From: Mytilus edulis
Taxonomy: Eukaryota; Mollusca; Bivalvia; Mytilida; Mytilidae
Assembly: GCF_963676685.1 (NCBI RefSeq)
Contig: NC_092349.1
Location: 54,511,232 to 54,575,231 of the forward strand
Direction of reading: 5' to 3'
Length of the DNA: 64,000 nt
The notes under the pieces were generated by a model. That model was not told the origin of the DNA. It was given only the letters and a program-made list of their open reading frames with translations, and ran no database searches. Shown one piece after another: positions 59,501 to 64,000 of this stretch (its first letter is position 1; the number at the start of each line of letters is the position of its first letter). Both the position numbers and the translations under genes were made by a program.

Positions 59501-62500
59501 ACTTTTTTCCATGTGTATATATTGGTATGAATGAAGTGTTTTTCAGTTTTCAAATTTGGTACATAAATAAAATACGTAAAACGATTTTATTGTTCGTTTG
59601 TTTTACCTAAATACAGTTTTATCGATACCACCTCTTAAAATTAGAGCAAGTAAAGTTGAATGCGTATAATTTGATATTTCTCTGAATTTCTTATTTTTAA
59701 TCATTAATTTATTGATATTTGTTTAAAATTGAGTGGCAAATACTTCATGCATGATCATTACGACTAAATCATGTATATAACTTTATCAATGGGAATCAAG
59801 CAGGGTAAATGTATTGTACGCTATTATTGATTGAGTTTTGCAACTGCTGCATTTCAAAGGGGGTAAAGATAAATATGTTATTATGATAAAAAATATTCAC
59901 TGTATCAAGCGTACATGTTATTAATAAAGGTGTAGTTGAGTGTACATATTTGTTATTTATTGTTTACAGTGATATTCTGATGGCAATGTTTTCTTCTTTA
60001 TAAATATGCACATTTTTCAGTTGTTGCTTTGCTGATACATTACTGATTTCCCATCTTCAATCACTTATACATATATGTATAAATTTAAAATATGGTTAGT
60101 GTGACTTGCCATTGGTCTTGGTCTTATGCTGGACTTTGTCAATGGTTAATTCCACCACTGGGGTTGTGTCAATGGTTAATTCCACCACTGGGGTTGTCTC
60201 AATGGTTGATTCCATCACTGGGGTTGTTTCAGTCGTTAAATCCGTAGACATGATGGAGGATGATTTCATCGAAATGGACTCTTCGCAATTACAGAAAGAC
60301 TCTTTTTGTATATTTGTAACTGATAAACGTGATCCGTCGTCTATAAAAATATGTCAGATTTGTTATAATTAGAGAATTACATATATGTATCAAAACGATA
60401 TGATTAACACTTTCTCTTATCTTATATTTCTCTAAACTTATTCTTCGTCGTTTTCTCAATGTGTCATCCTCAAGTGGTAAAAATACGCATATGCTCAACC
60501 GTATTCTTGATATGCAGAGCACCTCCATAGTCTTTCTGAATTCCTTTTGTGTCGTATAGTTTCAGTCGCAGGTTTGATGCTTTGTCGCCTAGTGTGCTCC
60601 TCTTCTTTTCGTCACATGATATCTCCCAATATGTGTTTAGATTTACTTTTGAATTAGTCTAATGATACATTGTATATGCATGTGTAGTGGTATGAATAGT
60701 ATTCGTGTTGCGCATGTTTATATTTTTAGGTTTTATTACTTTAATAGATTGTAAAGTACAGCTTTCCATTGATAAGCTGCTTCTTTAATCGATAATTTAG
60801 TCTTGCTCACGGAGATAAGTACACATATTACTTCATCAATCATTAGTTCTAAACATATCACTTGCCATATAAAGCCATCTATCTACAGTTACTTCTTAGA
60901 CATCTTCGAAAAGTTATTTCTTCATATGTTTTTTTGTGAATTACTTTTGCACTTGTTAATAAAACACTTCTAAGTAACAGTTTGGATTTTAAGTTTCACT
61001 GTCCTATTCCTTGTATTCCTGATGAGATAATTGTTTTGCCATGACATAAAAAACATAAATATAATCTACAAATATAACATTATATGTGGACGAAAGAAAA
61101 TACGATATGGATACTATGAATGGCCAACAAACATAGAGTACAGCACTTTATTCATGGATGGACGACACAAATACTTCAATATATAACACGTAAATGAATA
61201 CAAATATTGCACTATCTATGAACGGCAAGGAAAACAAAAACAATATTTTGCCTTGAAAGAGTACCCAAAACGGCGGACGTCAATAAATCAATAAAATCAA
61301 TTTAATCTACGATAAAAGAAAGAGAAATACTTACTGGATGGTGTTCATACTTTGTGATATGTCTACGAAAACGTAAAAGACTTAAAGAACTGTATATGTT
61401 ATGCAAAGGGATGTTGCTCTGAATGTAAAACAGACGCCTTTCCAATTTCATTTGCTTTCCTTTTTAAATTATACTTTGAATACATTCAACGTATTATGAA
61501 AATGTAAATGTAAACACACTGTTGAAATCAAGGTAGTGTGTTTATACCGTCTCCACTGATTTGAACGCAAAAATAAATAACAATGTGCATTGTTTCATTG
61601 ATTGATTTATAAAGTGTTGGAGCTATAACAGACGACAAGAGACGATCGACAAGCACAGAAATGAAGAATTATTGCTCACTGTTTATATTGTTTTCACGGG
61701 TGTAATGATCACCTGTAAAGTAAGAATAACATCTCAACACATCATTGATGCACAAAAAGTAGTGCACAAAGCATGAAAAAGACAACAACAACACCAAAAC
61801 AACACTCATAGCGTAATCTTCCTATGACCGTTGCAAAACGTACACTTAATTTGTTTTTCAAGTATTATTTTGTATTGCAACTAGAGCCGACTAATTTTCT
61901 AACTTTATCAGATATGATTTTGCTAAATGCGGATATCTTAAACATGTTAAAGGTTGCACTTTGTAAATACAGCTGTTTCTTAAACCACGCCTCTTTTGGA
62001 GAGATTTAGAATATTCATAGAACATTAATTTTGATTACATACTGGCTCCCAATTATGCTCTCTATGTTCCATCTCATAGAGAAATAACTTTGGAATGTTA
62101 CCAGTAAAAATATATGTGCATATTGTTTACATTGAAATGTGTGGTAGCCCTTCCTTCGAGGTAGGGGTAATTAAGAAAATTAGTGTTAGTTTAAACTCTG
62201 AAAATTTCAGAGCATATAAACGTTGAAAATATGCCACACAGGCATATATTTTGACCTTTAAAAAAAATTGTAGTGCATATGAACTTTCAATTCTAGGATA
62301 AGATTTTTTTCAAAACTTCATAGTTAAAGAGGTACAGTTTTAGCCGTAAAAGGAGTTCCTATGGGAAATTGCATTCTCACTATTTACAGAAATGCAACCT
62401 TGGGTTTTTCTCTGCTACAAAATGTTTTTCATCATTTACTAAGAAAATTGTTCTTGTGTTTTAAATAATATTCCTCTTCAAACAAATGATGTATGGAGAT

Positions 62501-62647
62501 GTAGTTTACACATCACACCCTGTCCTAACGTTAGATCGTATTGACATATCTTTCAAAGTTTGTTTATACTCACGGGAGAACCATGACTTTCACTGCCACA
62601 CTTCAAGTTAAGTTTAGCTTCTTCCGCCGCTCTCGAAACTTTTGAAA
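56557..62647 (-). CDS. Single-pass membrane protein with Ig-like domain, 5' partial
   Basis: Five exons found by reading, with matching phases: 62647-62574 (1 to 0, donor GTGAGT), 60658-60487 (0 to 1, donor GTATTT), 60340-60110 (1 to 1, GC donor GCAAGT), 58126-58011 (1 to 0, donor GTCAAT), 56754-56557 (phase 0 to TAA). They encode about 263 residues. Exons 1-3 look like one Ig-like domain: B-strand EEAKLNLKCGSE, C-strand NTYWEISC, E/F strands SRLSVTNIQKESFCNC. Then a Thr/Glu-rich stalk with a 10-residue repeat (TTPVVELTID). The fourth exon is a transmembrane helix, YIAVIISGIVSSITLITAF, followed by LRKYLN; the fifth is a 65-residue cytoplasmic tail (TIDDGIEFIRTIHCNG, ending STSLDN) without an ITIM or other motif I know. 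The signal-peptide exon was not found. If the GC donor is not used, a stop follows at once and a soluble form would result. The first acceptor is also uncertain; a longer exon is possible. Confidence 0.55.
56780..56817 (+). repeat. Family C tail fragment in an intron
   Basis: GTTGTCTCATTGGCACTCAT plus ACCACATCTTCCTATA, just upstream (on minus) of the last Ig-gene exon. Confidence 0.6.
57238..57535 (-). repeat. Intronic tandem duplication with tRNA-like SINE, copy 1
   Basis: On minus: TAGCCTAGCGCGTCGGA (box A region), GAGTTCGAATTCCGGCGAG (box B GTTCGAATTCC), then AATTTACAGATCTAACATTG. The box order and spacing fit a tRNA-derived SINE head. About 90-140 bp upstream of the head is also shared with copy 2. 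Confidence 0.65.
57694..58000 (-). repeat. Intronic tandem duplication with tRNA-like SINE, copy 2
   Basis: The same unit 456 bp to the right: GGTCTAGCGCGTCGGAC, GAGCTCGATTCCCGGCGAG, AATTTACAGATCTAACATGG. Between boxes it has an about 20 bp insertion (ATAGTACAAAACAGTATAAC on minus). The duplication stops only about 10 bp from the donor of the transmembrane exon. Confidence 0.65.
58226..59517 (-). mobile_element. Tc1/mariner element, 1292 bp, with TA target
   Basis: TACACATGGAAAATAGTATT at 58226 matches the inverse of the right end (TACACATGGAAAAAAGTATT), followed by GCAACACC/GCAGCACC, and TA stands outside both ends. The length is normal for Tc1 elements. It lies in an intron of the Ig-like gene. 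Confidence 0.88.
58530..59216 (-). pseudogene. Broken Tc1-like transposase
   Basis: Minus-strand fragments in different frames: the N-terminal helix-turn-helix region starts MADNHLHERSRYVAVTIARI (59216), and the C-terminal catalytic region reads LPDRSADLNHTEHIWDTI (about 58690-58780), matching the family's SPDLNPIEHxWD block. Several frameshifts and stops separate them and the middle catalytic Asp region is not readable, so the element cannot supply its own transposase. Confidence 0.85.
59728..59800 (+). repeat. Family D fragment
   Basis: GAGTGGCAAATACTTCATGC plus TCATTACGAC. Confidence 0.35.
60139..60245 (-). repeat. 30 bp coding minisatellite in the stalk exon
   Basis: Three and a half units of TCAATGGTTAATTCCACCAC/TGGGGTTGTG. 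The 30 bp period keeps frame, so on minus it lengthens the stalk by ten residues per unit. The plus-strand open frame (60106-60372) is its shadow. Confidence 0.85.
60660..62570. other. Intron of the Ig-like gene
   Basis: Mostly unassigned. A 40-codon minus frame with ATG ends at a GTAAGT donor at 61335 (LERRLFYIQSNIPLHNIYSS) and could be an alternative exon. The stretch 62130-62560 (CCCTTCCTTCGAGGTAGGGG) looks repeat-like. Confidence 0.35.
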
Positions 62648-63109
62648 CTGTTGAAGAAATGTCTTGATTGATGTACAAATAATTCCGGTCGCTTCATCAA
62701 ACTTGTATCTTGAAAATCCATCATTTTCAAATTGAAAAAGATTTCTTTTTACTCATTGATTAGTTAATTCGTTGAGATATCATGTTGCCAAGCAAACCGT
62801 TTTTGTTTCCTCCAGAGAATATTTAAAACATATGTGTACCCTAGCTTAAGGTCATTTTGGTATCATAACGAAATGAGGACTAATTCTAATTTTACAAAAA
62901 GTGACAAAGAAGAAATTTATTCATAAAAAGATTCATTGAGAGTGATGTAGTCCCCATTTTGTGGACTCATTCATCGCAAAGTATTGTACAAAATTATATT
63001 TAAAAAAGTCAGAGATCCCGTATATCTTTACATTAATAATATAAACAGTATAAAAAGTAATCAATTACAACAACAAAGCTAACATGATAAGATAACACAA
63101 CGAAAACAA

Positions 63110-63254
63110 CTAGCCTGAACAATTTACGACTGTGCTATGGAAAGCTACTCCATCCCGGCAAGTGAATTGGTAAAACACACGTTTCACCGATTTTGTTATC
63201 CATTGATAGGCTGAAGCAGACATACAGCCACAGTCAAAACATTCCTTGCAATCT
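63110..63254 (-). CDS. Terminal exon of an unrecognised Cys-rich protein
   Basis: An acceptor on minus (TTATATTTGTAAG) opens a frame of about 47 codons that ends in TAG at 63112-63110: DCKECFDCGCMSASAYQW, then RVFYQFTCRDGVAFHSTVV, then NCSG. It has six Cys (C-x2-C-x2-C-x-C, C, C). The exon start may be 63254 or 63252. Upstream exons would lie right of here on minus; I could not find them. The pattern recalls small secreted Cys-rich domains such as VWC-like ones, but I do not recognise a family. Confidence 0.4.
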
Positions 63255-63259
63255 CTTAC

Positions 63260-63935
63260 AAATATAAGGGATATAATATGTGAATATGTAATGCTGCAGT
63301 TGATATTTTTTACTGGTTAACTTACATATTAATGACTACTAGTATTTAAGTAGCTCTATGACAGGATATTACATTCCTCAAATCGTACTGATAAATACTA
63401 ACTACGAATAATCTGAACAGAGAGTTAAAAGGTTACATTTGACTGACATCAACTTGTCTGAATAGAAGTTAAAGCGTTCTGAGATGAACATGATAAACAT
63501 AAACGTTGTAAATCAAGGAATTCACGAGACACATGTCAACATCGTGTGACTACATGTCCTGATGTCATGATTGAAATCTGGTTTTCGATTTTTATTGAAG
63601 GCATTGTGTACTGAAATTTGACAGAGCAAATCGACATACTTCTTGTCATTTTAATGCGAGAATCATGAATCCTGCTAAAGGTTTCTGTGTTTTTCATAGA
63701 TGAAGAGATGAATCTTCATTTAAAGAATTTAATAACAAAATGACATAAGTGTTTTCACAAACAACTGTGCAATGTAATCCTTTAGGTATCTTGTCTTAAC
63801 GAACATGTCAGTATTTTATATAGATGCATTTTCAAACTGAATTTTCGTATTATTAACTTGGAATTTGTCGAACAAACAATGTCGTTGGAATACATACAAT
63901 TAAATGTATGCGCCCCATTTCTATTATTTAATTTG
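63260..63935. other. Intergenic, nothing assigned
   Basis: AT-rich, no exon or termini recognised. Confidence 0.4.
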
Positions 63936-63941
63936 TTTCAG

Positions 63942-64000
63942 AGAGCGAATATGCTCAAAATTGAAAACAGTAAAGACCAAGACAACATGGACAACGCTTA
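63942..64000 (+). CDS. Possible internal exon running off the right edge
   Basis: A strong acceptor (AATTTGTTTCAG) is followed by an open frame to the window end, with a hydrophilic reading NMLKIENSKDQDNMDNA. There is too little sequence for a function. Confidence 0.3.

Noticed and set aside
61335-61460. Extra exon of the Ig-like gene before a GTAAGT donor
   Set aside because: Phase 0 would fit, but it has no Ig features, the exon at 62574 gives the expected Cys strand, and no acceptor is convincing. Left as a possible alternative exon.
1-64000. CRISPR arrays, bacterial operons or phage genes
   Set aside because: Tandem repeats here lack unique spacers of constant length and there are no prokaryotic genes; spliced eukaryotic genes dominate.

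Overview
This is an animal genome window: AT-rich, intron-split genes on both strands, no bacterial operons, and mostly repetitive DNA. A bivalve mollusc, most likely a mussel (Mytilidae), fits best. The reasons are a secreted C1q-domain gene, a TIMP-like gene, a KIAA1958-like tyrosine-recombinase gene and many dispersed repeats of a kind I associate with mussels. That assignment rests on recall, not on a search. Most of the open frames that can be translated here are chance frames inside repeats; I built the real genes by matching splice sites and codon phase across exons.

Genes from left to right: (1) a TIMP-like metalloproteinase inhibitor on + (1203-4952; the N-terminal exon is outside the window or not found); (2) a Crypton/KIAA1958-like tyrosine recombinase on - (6593-10921, three exons, 485 codons); (3) a complete small secreted EF-hand protein on - (37189-39031, 123 codons); (4) a complete secreted C1q-domain protein on - (48555-50248, 182 codons); (5) a probable single-pass membrane protein with an Ig-like domain and a Thr-rich stalk on - (56557-62647, 5' end missing); (6) the last exon of an unrecognised Cys-rich protein on - (63110-63254); (7) a possible + strand exon running off the right edge (63942 onward). 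A LINE reverse-transcriptase remnant (15.4-15.7 kb) and a broken Tc1 transposase (58.5-59.2 kb) are pseudogenes.

Mobile DNA: the most striking class is retrozyme-like elements carrying hammerhead ribozymes. They occur at 0.26, 14.3, 35.8, 39.4 and 53.2 kb, and four of the five show a direct repeat of one unit (347, 523, 522 and 349 bp). The 0.26 and 53.2 kb elements have different ribozymes but share another module with a hairpin that covaries. From 24.2 to 31.3 kb lie three head-to-tail copies of a 1.4 kb element with CAGTCCCACTAG termini. The first copy is interrupted by a 3.75 kb TA-flanked transposon, and the second copy preserves the empty site. Large inverted-repeat elements lie at 45.3-47.5 kb and 51.5-54.4 kb. 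MITEs, hairpin elements, minisatellites, tRNA-like SINE sequence and a 1.29 kb Tc1 element fill introns and intergenic DNA.

The genes do not form a pathway. TIMP, C1q, Ig-like and EF-hand proteins are all secreted or surface proteins common in molluscan immunity, matrix and shell biology, but being neighbours here is not evidence of shared function.
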